Shown here: positions 10,599 to 18,986 of the stretch, one piece after another
Layout of the letters: each line of letters opens with the position of its first letter
How positions within the stretch are numbered: position 1 is the stretch's first letter
Assembly: GCA_030849065.1 (NCBI GenBank)
Contig: JASAON010001482.1
Span: forward strand, 1-38,072
DNA length: 38,072 nt
From: Jaenimonas drosophilae
Lineage: Eukaryota > Euglenozoa > Kinetoplastea > Trypanosomatida > Trypanosomatidae
Direction of reading: 5' to 3'
Program-made: the position numbers and the translations under genes
The notes under the pieces: generated by a model
What the model saw: the letters and a program-made list of their open reading frames with translations, nothing else
Told to the model about the DNA's origin: nothing
Database searches by the model: none

Positions 10599-13265
10599 AT
10601 GTGTGAGGATTCACGTCATGCAGAGGAGCATACGTTTGGTGTTGGCTCGCACACCAACTCCGTCCTGACAACTCACGTGGATGATGGGCATCATCACGTG
10701 ATGGAGCTACTTCGCCAGATTCACATGCCTCAGTTGGAGCTACATCTCCTCCAGATGGCGATGGAAGCACATCAACGCCAACACACATCATTGGTTGGCA
10801 GCACCACAAATACTGCCGTGAAGAGGAACACAGCCCCTCTCACCAACGCCAACACCAACATCATCATCCCCAGCAGCAAACATGATGATGATGATGATGG
10901 TGATGATGAAGGAGCCATGGTGGCAAGCACGCCTCATCCTCCCAACACTTCACGAAGTCGGCTGAACATTCGCAGCTCCGCAACACTGCACGCATCTCTT
11001 CGACGTGTTTTGACGGCAGAAATGAAACGCGGCAACGCTGCGACGGCGTTGCGACGTCGTCCACCTTCGTGCGTTGTGTTTTCAAAACCTCAACGGCCCT
11101 CCACGCTGCCCACACGCACACGTGCACCTCCGCGCTCATCAACAGCACCCACAGTGGAGTGGTGCAGCACCAGCATGACCAACAACCACAACACAAAGAA
11201 TGATCATAATGATGGTGATGATGATGAGGTGTGCGGAAGAGATGGTGTGTCAACTTCTCTTCACTCCGATGATTCCTCCACGCACACCATCACTCCAGAA
11301 GACGCCGCACAACGGCAGGAGGAACGCAGCCAACACCACCAACGTGGCCCACATGATGTGCTGCACGATATGCTATCATGTGTGTTGGAGCACCAAAACA
11401 CGGCATGTGTGGCATACCAACGTTTTGTGGTGGCTGCCAAGGTGGTGGAGGAGGTGTGCCACACAGCCGCTGTAGAGTCGCGATGTGCGGGCCGAGAACA
11501 CGTTGCGTGGTGTTGTGCTGCGGCATCCACATTGATCCAACCGCTCGTTGCTGGAGATGTACGTCTTCAACGCCGTGATGATGATGTTGTGGTTGGTGTG
11601 CATGGTGATGCGGAGGATGCCGTTGGTGCGTCGTGCTTGTTATCATCCATTCCATCGTTGCCCGAGACGGTGGCGGAGTCCACGATGGTGGAGTACGCCA
11701 CCATCGCCATGGCAGTGGATGGAGGTGTGGCAGCCTCACCGCACACAACGCCAACAACAACAACTCACAACGCAGCGGCGCATGCAGCTCTACATGGGCT
11801 GCCAACACCACCGTCTTCTTCACCAAAATTGTTTTTTCGGCCACGTCCTCCACGGCCAACTTCTGCTCTCGTCGTATCCGCACATCGACCAACAACAACA
11901 ACAACAACAACAACATCCATGTTTGGAGCTGTACCACATCCACCTACATCAGCAACAACAGCACCATCAACAACAATGGCCTCGAATACAACATCAGCAT
12001 CGATGTTGGTGAAGCGATCTCGTGTGGCTGGGACCTCACGATGGATGAACCGCTTTCTTCCCTACGCCCGACCATCATCTGCGCCACCACGCACAAGCAC
12101 ACACAACACCAAGAGCTGTGCCACATCAACCAACACCTCTACCACCACCACCACCACCACAACAACAACAACAACAGTTCTGCCAACACAAGATTTCTCG
12201 CTTCATCATCTTGGCATGCCTCTTCATATCTCCACTTCATGGATGACAACAGATGCACCGATGCAGTTGGGTGACGTACATCCTCCGCATACATCATCAT
12301 CCTCCCTTCATCACCTCAACACTGGCACACACGTACACGTGGAGCGAGTGCTTGCTCGTATGTTGGCCATGATGCAGGCCTTGATGGAGCTGGTGGAGGC
12401 GGTGGAGAGGTGGCGCACACTTCTTCAACGTTCATGGATGTTTGCCGTGGATGGCCATTCGGTGCTGCTCCACGCACAACAACGTCTTGCGCAGCTCAGC
12501 AGAGATCCGCTGGTGGCGGCGGTGTTGGAGCACGCACCACTCTGCCAACCTCTTCGACGTCAGCGTACACCCAAGGCCAGAAAACAACAACAACAACGTA
12601 GTGCATCTCCAAAGAAGAAGACGTGTGGAGGTGATGCCGTCAGAAGGCATGGTCTCGCGCCAACACCACTACACACATCATCCGCACATTCATCTCGTCC
12701 TGCTTCTGCTGCCGTACACGTGGAAGCATCGTACACGACAACACCAACCACTGCACGTACTGCAACAGATATTTGGTGCCACTATCCATTGTGGTCGCGA
12801 ATCCTTCCACGTGAAGATTCAATCACAACCAAGAAAACAACAAAAACAACAACAACAGATGCAGATGCAGAACATGAAGAGATGCACGAAGGGGATGTGG
12901 ATGACGATGGCCATGATGTTGGCGCACTCACGTACCAACGCGCACACCGTGCGGAGCGTGTGTTGAGCAAGGAGCTCTCATCGCAAGTGCGTGTTCTGCG
13001 ACGTTGTTTTGAGTGTGCCGCGGTGGGCAGCTACCTCCCCCAACTCCCCTACCCAAAGTACATCAGCCGAAGCATGGCAGTGAGGCTCTCCACACATTCA
13101 TCTTCACACAACAACAACAACAACAACACGAGCGTGCATCAGGATCACTCATCCTTCTTCACTTCGTCGTTGGAGCCGCCGATGGACGCGACGCATCGTC
13201 TCTTCGTTCGGTGGGTGGCGGATCTTGATGATCAGCTCCACAAGATGATGGAAGGGAGGTATTAG
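10599..13265 (+). CDS. large low-complexity protein of unknown function
   Basis: 888 aa; no family is recognised. The ATG at 10599 directly follows a CA-rich leader. The sequence alternates better-conserved-looking segments (for example around residues 240-350 and 590-680, helical, rich in Ala, Val, Leu and His; and the last 60 residues ending in an acidic/Trp-containing helix) with homopolymer-rich linkers: Thr runs of 8-12 residues from ACA repeats, Asp runs from GAT repeats, and Asn and His runs. A short motif of the form RP-S/T-S/T-x recurs at least four times (RPSTLP, RPTSAL, RPSSAP, RPASAA). No signal peptide or membrane segment is seen. The long open frame, its position in the + strand gene array and its flanking splice signals support it as a real gene. 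Function cannot be assigned. Confidence 0.75.
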   Translation: MCEDSRHAEEHTFGVGSHTNSVLTTHVDDGHHHVMELLRQIHMPQLELHLLQMAMEAHQRQHTSLVGSTTNTAVKRNTAPLTNANTNIIIPSSKHDDDDDGDDEGAMVASTPHPPNTSRSRLNIRSSATLHASLRRVLTAEMKRGNAATALRRRPPSCVVFSKPQRPSTLPTRTRAPPRSSTAPTVEWCSTSMTNNHNTKNDHNDGDDDEVCGRDGVSTSLHSDDSSTHTITPEDAAQRQEERSQHHQRGPHDVLHDMLSCVLEHQNTACVAYQRFVVAAKVVEEVCHTAAVESRCAGREHVAWCCAAASTLIQPLVAGDVRLQRRDDDVVVGVHGDAEDAVGASCLLSSIPSLPETVAESTMVEYATIAMAVDGGVAASPHTTPTTTTHNAAAHAALHGLPTPPSSSPKLFFRPRPPRPTSALVVSAHRPTTTTTTTTSMFGAVPHPPTSATTAPSTTMASNTTSASMLVKRSRVAGTSRWMNRFLPYARPSSAPPRTSTHNTKSCATSTNTSTTTTTTTTTTTTVLPTQDFSLHHLGMPLHISTSWMTTDAPMQLGDVHPPHTSSSSLHHLNTGTHVHVERVLARMLAMMQALMELVEAVERWRTLLQRSWMFAVDGHSVLLHAQQRLAQLSRDPLVAAVLEHAPLCQPLRRQRTPKARKQQQQRSASPKKKTCGGDAVRRHGLAPTPLHTSSAHSSRPASAAVHVEASYTTTPTTARTATDIWCHYPLWSRILPREDSITTKKTTKTTTTDADAEHEEMHEGDVDDDGHDVGALTYQRAHRAERVLSKELSSQVRVLRRCFECAAVGSYLPQLPYPKYISRSMAVRLSTHSSSHNNNNNNTSVHQDHSSFFTSSLEPPMDATHRLFVRWVADLDDQLHKMMEGRY

Positions 13266-13591
13266 TGTTGTTGTTGCGAATGATGATGTGTTCGCGCGTG
13301 TGTGTGTGTGTGCGTACTTCATCATGTTGTGTGTGTATGAATGGCCAACATAGAGATAGAGGCCTGTATGAGTTGTTTGGATGCCTTCATGTGTTGTGCG
13401 AAGCTTTGCTGATGACGATCACAACACCAACAACAACACAACAACAACAACACTTCTTGTATGTGTGTGCTGATATGCATAAGAACAGCCACAGACTGCC
13501 ACTTCCCCCCCTCCCCCACCTCATCTTTGTCTTGTTGTTGTAGTTTCTTGTGCTCCACACACACACACACTCACACACATACACGTACAGC
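13266..13591. other. short intergenic region
   Basis: No gene is seen. It contains a GT patch just after the previous stop, a CAA run near 13420-13450, a strong pyrimidine tract and a CA-rich leader for the next gene. Confidence 0.7.
13501..13543 (+). promoter_or_regulatory. predicted spliced-leader acceptor, SMP gene 1
   Basis: A C-rich then T-rich tract is followed by AG at 13542-13543. The remaining 48-nt leader is a CA repeat ending at the ATG at 13592. Confidence 0.65.
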
Positions 13592-15937
13592 ATGCATAGT
13601 GTTTTTGCCTTTGTCATTGGCTGGTGCATCGGCATCTGTGGCACCATTGTTGTTGCGATCCTCGGCATGGATATGTACCGCTCCACGAGCAAGCTGCTCC
13701 GTCGTGTACGTGCGCGCCTCCTCCACACACCTCCAGCATGCCGCCCTCTCATGAACGGCAGCCGAACCAGCAAAACCAACAAGAAGAGCAAATCCGCGGG
13801 TGATGGTGATGGCGATGATCATGATGGTGATGACGATGATGATGTGGATGCCTGCCTTGAACGCGAGGCAACACATCGCCGCTCGCTCCGCGAAGAAGGT
13901 TTAGAAGGTTTTGCAGGACGCACCACCAACGTCATGCCGCTGAAGCTCAACACAACGTGCCTGATTGGGCCCTTTGATGGTTTCGCCGTGGTGGAGGCAC
14001 CACAACGATACCGGCTGGCTCTTCTTGGCACGACCATCTCCGTCTATGAGTTGTTGTGCACGAAGGGTAAAGGTGATGCGGAGGATGGTGGTGGCACCAC
14101 GACGAGTGCGGAGGTGGTGGGCGAGCACCTCAAGGGGAAGTTTGATGTGGAGGTGGTGGATGTGGAGGAGGCCAAGGTGGTGGGAAACAAGCGCATCAAC
14201 CACCTCAACGCCTTCGCTGGGCGTGCGCTCTTGCTTACGACGAAGGATGGCCGCGCCTTCTTGGCAAATCGCGACGTGGAGAACAACAACACCGCGCTCA
14301 GCTCGACGATGCGCAGCGCGAGCCCATCGAGCCCTCGTGGCATGTTTGGCTCCACCACCAACAACAACAGTGTTGCTGCTGCTGGCAACAACAACAACAA
14401 CAACAACACCACTCCTGCTGCTACATCTGGCACCACACCACCAGCTACGGCCACCATGCCAGCCTCACCCATGAATCTGCATCATCATCACGATTGCGCC
14501 ACCGGCATGAGCACGTGGAGCTCCGTCCTCATCAAGTTTCATGACAACCGCGACGCGGAACGTTGGCTCACCGTTTTGCGCTCCATCAGCGAGGTGGAGG
14601 CGTGGCGCCACTTTGTGAAGTCGATGCCAAACACCGACACCACCAACATGTTTCTCTCGCGCTTCTTCTTCCAGAACATCCACGGCCCTCGCGCGGGTCT
14701 CGAGGGCCTCATCACGAAGCTCATCCGCACGCAGTTGAAGAAGGTGACCGTCACGAAGTTCCCGCGAGACCTCGGCGGGGAGATCATCCTGGATGATTTC
14801 ATTATTGGCACACAGATCCCATCCATCAGCGATGTATCCGATCCAACCGTCTCCACCGATGGTGAGATGGGCTTTGATTTCAATCTGCAGTACCGCGCCG
14901 GTGCCGGCAACGGCTTTAGCCTCTTCTTTAGGCTCGCTCTCACCTTCATGGGTTTCCGCATCCCACACGTTGTCTTCTCCGTGAAGATGTTGGAGCTCGA
15001 GGCCACCATCCACGTGAGCATCGGCCAACCACCATCGAAGAAGTTTTGGATTGCGGGGCACAAACCGCCCGTGTTGCGTGTTGAGCTCCATCCTGGTTGT
15101 GCGTCCCACAGTGGCTTGCTGCACCGTTTGCTCAGCAGTTTGCCAGACTTAAGTGGTGTGGTGGCCAACCTCATCAAGTTGTATCTCTTCGGGGATATGA
15201 TCCTTCCGTACATGGACGACTTCGCGTTGCCGAGCATCATCAAGACACCGCCGGTGTCTCCGACGGAGTTTGCAAAAGTCCGCACCTTCGATTGGCGGGC
15301 GGCGGCGGCGAAGAGTGCGGCGCCGGCGGCGGCACACGCCGAAGGCCGTCGTCGCGGCGCATCGAGCACACGAGGTGGTGGTGGTGGTGAAGGTGCGGCG
15401 GAGTCTGTGAGTAGTGGGGCATCTCCATCACGACCAAATGCCAGCAACAAAAACAGCAACGGCACGCAACACATTAGCATAAACACACCAGCGGCCACCA
15501 TGAGTCCGGATGTACTCTCGGGCCAACCATCGGGGAGCTACGCCGCGGCAGCATCCTCATCTGGTGCTGCTGGCACCACCTCACCACGAACACCATCACG
15601 GCAGGCACCACTGCGACCAACAACAACAACATTCTCCGGCCATGCTCCTGTGGCGGAGAATGGAGAGGAGGATGAGGCGTTGCGGGCTGCAAGCACGGGC
15701 AGTTTCGCCGCCAAGACGATGAACGCACGCGGGAGCCCATCCATCTCTGACGCTGGACGCACCAACGCCACGCACCACGATGGTGCCAGTGGCTCTACAC
15801 AGCCACACGGCCGCCACACAACCAATGGTGCTGCATCAACACAGGAGAAGCGTCGTGGCATGCGCGATCGTCTGGCCGTGAAGGGCCATGATATGAATCG
15901 TGAGCGTGTGGTGGTGCAGGATCGCAAACGGCGATGA
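13592..15937 (+). CDS. TM-PH-SMP lipid-transfer protein (Nvj2/TEX2-like), copy 1
   Basis: 781 aa. Residues 4-25 form a single hydrophobic N-terminal anchor, followed by a basic stretch and an Asp/Gly-rich linker. Residues from about 105 to 340 resemble a PH-like domain interrupted by an Asn/Ala/Ser-rich insertion at about 230-307. Residues from about 345 to 550 match the SMP lipid-binding domain: an FLSRFFFQN start, the LIKLIRTQLKK-type helix, then FPRDLGGEIILDDFIIGTQIP and a beta-rich remainder ending in MILPYMDDFALP. SMP proteins with this order tether the ER to another membrane and carry lipids in a tubular cavity. The C-terminal 230 residues are low-complexity Ala/Ser/Thr/Gly-rich. The gene lies 689 bp upstream of a paralogue with the same order. 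The first ATG after the splice acceptor is used; the frame is open 14 codons further upstream through the CA repeat but without an ATG. Confidence 0.85.
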   Translation: MHSVFAFVIGWCIGICGTIVVAILGMDMYRSTSKLLRRVRARLLHTPPACRPLMNGSRTSKTNKKSKSAGDGDGDDHDGDDDDDVDACLEREATHRRSLREEGLEGFAGRTTNVMPLKLNTTCLIGPFDGFAVVEAPQRYRLALLGTTISVYELLCTKGKGDAEDGGGTTTSAEVVGEHLKGKFDVEVVDVEEAKVVGNKRINHLNAFAGRALLLTTKDGRAFLANRDVENNNTALSSTMRSASPSSPRGMFGSTTNNNSVAAAGNNNNNNNTTPAATSGTTPPATATMPASPMNLHHHHDCATGMSTWSSVLIKFHDNRDAERWLTVLRSISEVEAWRHFVKSMPNTDTTNMFLSRFFFQNIHGPRAGLEGLITKLIRTQLKKVTVTKFPRDLGGEIILDDFIIGTQIPSISDVSDPTVSTDGEMGFDFNLQYRAGAGNGFSLFFRLALTFMGFRIPHVVFSVKMLELEATIHVSIGQPPSKKFWIAGHKPPVLRVELHPGCASHSGLLHRLLSSLPDLSGVVANLIKLYLFGDMILPYMDDFALPSIIKTPPVSPTEFAKVRTFDWRAAAAKSAAPAAAHAEGRRRGASSTRGGGGGEGAAESVSSGASPSRPNASNKNSNGTQHISINTPAATMSPDVLSGQPSGSYAAAASSSGAAGTTSPRTPSRQAPLRPTTTTFSGHAPVAENGEEDEALRAASTGSFAAKTMNARGSPSISDAGRTNATHHDGASGSTQPHGRHTTNGAASTQEKRRGMRDRLAVKGHDMNRERVVVQDRKRR

Positions 15938-16626
15938 TGATGAATGATCTATACCACATATCATCATGAGTGTGGCTGTTGTGGGGTTTCTTGTGTTTCG
16001 TGGCACCACACACGCACACATGCCGCACACTTATACCTTGGATTTTGGTTGCTGTTGAGATGATTCAGAAAAAGATGATGATGATGATGATGATGTTGTT
16101 GTTGTGTAAATGAGTGCCTCTCAATGATACAACTGGCTCCCCCTTCTCTCCATATTCTTCATCTTCATGTTGTTGGTAGCAGCTCTACGTGTATATCCTC
16201 CGCACACACACACAAACACACAGACGGAGAGGGAGGAGCTCGCCACACAGGTACTCACGCTGACGAGCTCCCTAACAAGAAGAACAAGATATTCTTATAC
16301 GTGCGTGTTGGTACGTTGCTTTTTTTTTCTTTCTCATCTGTACCGTTGACTGATTTTTTTTTTCTTCTTCTTCTCGACGCCACTACTCAGATTAGTTGGC
16401 TGCTCCTGCACACATTTAGTGTGTATATGTGTGTGTGCGTGGTTGTTGTTGTTGTTCCGACACAACTTACCACAAGACAAGCCGTTGGTACGTGCCTATT
16501 CGCACACACACACACACACACACACCTGATACACCAAACGTGTTGTGCTGATTACGGCTTGTGCTTCAGTGGCAGCACACCTCACATACACATTACAGAG
16601 GTACCACCATCATCATCATCATCATC
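15938..16626. other. intergenic region between the two SMP genes
   Basis: No supported gene. It holds a GAT/TGA run at about 16074-16094, T-rich pyrimidine tracts at 16318-16380, and CA runs near 16501-16525. A CAT repeat sits directly before the next start codon. Confidence 0.7.
16351..16390 (+). promoter_or_regulatory. predicted spliced-leader acceptor, SMP gene 2
   Basis: A run of T followed by CTT repeats ends in the first AG at 16389-16390. A second acceptor close to the start, near 16598, is also possible. Confidence 0.6.
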
Positions 16627-18759
16627 ATGATGCTCTTCATGAATTCTTTTCTTACTGGCCTCGCACTTGGCTCCGCCTTGTGTGTGGTTGGTTTGTTGCT
16701 CCTCTTCCGCCGCTTGGATGAGGCGGTGCACCGCATCGTATATCGCAAAGCGCAGAAACACGCCGACTTTGAGGCGGTGGCGAAGCAAGCGGCGGAGGTG
16801 CCGCCCGGGAAGGTTGAGATTCTCTGCCACATTGCGTGTTTAGATGATGGCATCCTCGGTGATGCGCTCCGCTGCCGCGCCGTTTTCTTTGGCAAGACAA
16901 TTCTTCTGTACCACGTTGAGGCGTTGCGTGAGCTGGAGGATCATCGTCAGGAGGTGGTGGCGGAGCGTTTTCTTGGCAAGATCAACAGCCATCGCGTGGA
17001 GGCGAGGGGTGAGCGCATCAGCAAATATCATCGCCACACCAACATAAACTCACGCTATGCATCTCTCCGTGGCAAATGTACGGTGTTGAGGTCCAAAGAC
17101 AACTCACCCGTATTCTTGGTGGATCCCGTCGCCGTACACGCACGCAAGATGCAAGCGGTGCGTGAGGCTCAACGCCCACCGGCACCAACACCACTGGAGG
17201 ATGGCCGTGGAGGTGTTGGTGGGAGCTTCTTCACCAGCGCGGGGGATCGCCGCCGTGCGCGGATGAGCTCGCGTGAGAACAACCCCGAACGCCGCCATCG
17301 CCGTCGAAGTGGCGGTGGTGGTGGTGGCCATCATCATCGTCGCGGACGCAACAACAACAACAACAACAACAACAATATGGCCAACCCTGCTGGTGCTGAT
17401 TTTGATGAGATTCCCATTTATGAGTGGCGCAGTGTTGCCATCAAGTTCCCAACGCGACGTGAGAACGAACGTTGGTTCAACATCCTCGCCCGCACCGAAC
17501 AAACCCGTGATTGGCGCTCCTACATTACGCATCTCCCACACATGGACGTGTTCAATCTTCTCTGCGCGCGCCTCTTTTATGAAAACACACGCACGAGCAC
17601 ACTGCGCGACCTCCTCACCGACAAGGTGCAGAAGAAGATGGAGAAGGTGAAGCTGCCAAAGAATCTGGGCGGGCGCATCTCACTCGATGACCTCACCATT
17701 GGCGGCGAGATACCTCTCATTTCTGGTGTGAGCGATCCCATGATGGTCCTCACGAGCGAACTGGAGTTTGATTTCGATGTGTTGTACCGCGGAGGTCTGG
17801 CGCTGAGCATCCGCTTGTCGGAGCTGGACTACCGAGGCATCAACATCCCCGGCATCATTTTTCACATTAAGGTGCTGGAGCTCGCGGGGCGGATGCGGTT
17901 CGCCGTGATGCCGCCCCCGACGGAGCGTTTTTTTCTCGGTGTGCCTCGTCCGCCACAACTTCGGCTGCAATTCACGCAGGAGGTGGCCTCTCACGGAGGT
18001 TTTTTGCACGCCGTCATGCAGTTGTTGCCGGATTTAAGCCAGTTCGTAACGAACCTCGTCAGCGACGTGCTCTTTGAAGATATGATTTTGCCGAACATGG
18101 ATGAGTTTCCGTGGCCGGTGCTGAGCCCGCCAGAAGATACGCATGTGCCAGATTTTCTGCCAGCCCCAACCAAGACAAAAAACAACAAGAACAACAACAA
18201 CAAGGATGGTACGCGCAACTCATCCCAACCACCTACTACCACGGCAGCAGGTGGTGATGATGGAGGTGTGTTGTTGCGCGTGGATTCCTCCAGCCATCAT
18301 CGCTCCTTTGATCAATCATTTCTCGAGGATTCAGAACATCGACGCCAACGACTGTTGCGTGAGGAGGATGGTGGTGGAGCACCACTTCCAGCACCAAGAC
18401 TGACAACAACAACAACAACAACACAAGGTGGTGGTGATGGAGATGGAGGGATGCCGCTGCTCTACGCTGAGCATGGTAGCGTACCGCGGCCCTCGGCGTC
18501 TTCCTCCACCGTCAAGACCTCTGCGGGAGCCACACCAAAACATCATTCACAACATCAGCATCAGCGCCGACCGCATTCGTTGCCGAAGCTTGGACGATCT
18601 CCACGCGTCACGCCGGCCTCGATGAGCATCGACGCCAACTTTCTTCGTTTGTGCCGCGGTAGCTCCTCCGCACCCGATGGCGGTGATGATGATGATGATG
18701 ATGATGTGAGTAGTGGCTACGACATGGTCTCACTCTCCACACAACATCGATCTGCATGA
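16627..18759 (+). CDS. TM-PH-SMP lipid-transfer protein (Nvj2/TEX2-like), copy 2
   Basis: 710 aa. An N-terminal anchor spans about residues 5-27 (LTGLALGSALCVVGLLLLF). A PH-like region follows at about 60-300, interrupted by a Gly/His/Arg/Asn-rich insertion near 175-262; the SMP domain spans about 305-498. Diagnostic SMP text includes FNLLCARLFYEN, LLTDKVQKKMEKVKLPKNLG and LDDLTIGGEIPLISGVSD, closely matching copy 1 at the same places. The last 210 residues are variable and low-complexity, with an Asp run near the end. Two ATGs stand side by side (16627 and 16630); the first is used. The CAT repeat upstream is in frame and would add Ile residues only if a non-AUG start were used. SMP domains pair head to head, so the two neighbours could form a heterodimer; this is inference. 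Confidence 0.86.
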   Translation: MMLFMNSFLTGLALGSALCVVGLLLLFRRLDEAVHRIVYRKAQKHADFEAVAKQAAEVPPGKVEILCHIACLDDGILGDALRCRAVFFGKTILLYHVEALRELEDHRQEVVAERFLGKINSHRVEARGERISKYHRHTNINSRYASLRGKCTVLRSKDNSPVFLVDPVAVHARKMQAVREAQRPPAPTPLEDGRGGVGGSFFTSAGDRRRARMSSRENNPERRHRRRSGGGGGGHHHRRGRNNNNNNNNNMANPAGADFDEIPIYEWRSVAIKFPTRRENERWFNILARTEQTRDWRSYITHLPHMDVFNLLCARLFYENTRTSTLRDLLTDKVQKKMEKVKLPKNLGGRISLDDLTIGGEIPLISGVSDPMMVLTSELEFDFDVLYRGGLALSIRLSELDYRGINIPGIIFHIKVLELAGRMRFAVMPPPTERFFLGVPRPPQLRLQFTQEVASHGGFLHAVMQLLPDLSQFVTNLVSDVLFEDMILPNMDEFPWPVLSPPEDTHVPDFLPAPTKTKNNKNNNNKDGTRNSSQPPTTTAAGGDDGGVLLRVDSSSHHRSFDQSFLEDSEHRRQRLLREEDGGGAPLPAPRLTTTTTTTQGGGDGDGGMPLLYAEHGSVPRPSASSSTVKTSAGATPKHHSQHQHQRRPHSLPKLGRSPRVTPASMSIDANFLRLCRGSSSAPDGGDDDDDDDVSSGYDMVSLSTQHRSA

Positions 18760-18866
18760 TGATGTGTGTGTTGGTGATGATGGAAGCAGCAAGTAGCATG
18801 ATGTTTGTGTTTCATAGCGAACTCCGTCTCTCGCTGCCTCACGCTGCACGTACATCGCCCAGTGAA

Positions 18867-18930
18867 TCTCTTTTTTTTTCTTCTTCTTCTTGTGTTGCAC
18901 ACAACAACATCATCAACCCGCAACACGTAG
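18867..18930 (+). promoter_or_regulatory. predicted spliced-leader acceptor, cold-shock-domain gene
   Basis: A strong T/CTT pyrimidine run is followed by an AG-free stretch to AG at 18929-18930, leaving a CA-rich 56-nt leader before the ATG at 18987. Confidence 0.6.
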
Positions 18931-18986
18931 TAGCACACACTCACACACACAGAGAGAGAACATAAACGGTGTGGCACACATCATCC

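Noticed and set aside
16074..16110. Microsatellite runs as CRISPR or mobile-element remnants
   Set aside because: The GAT, CAT, CAA and CA runs are simple tandem repeats without spacers, terminal repeats or transposase or reverse transcriptase motifs nearby.
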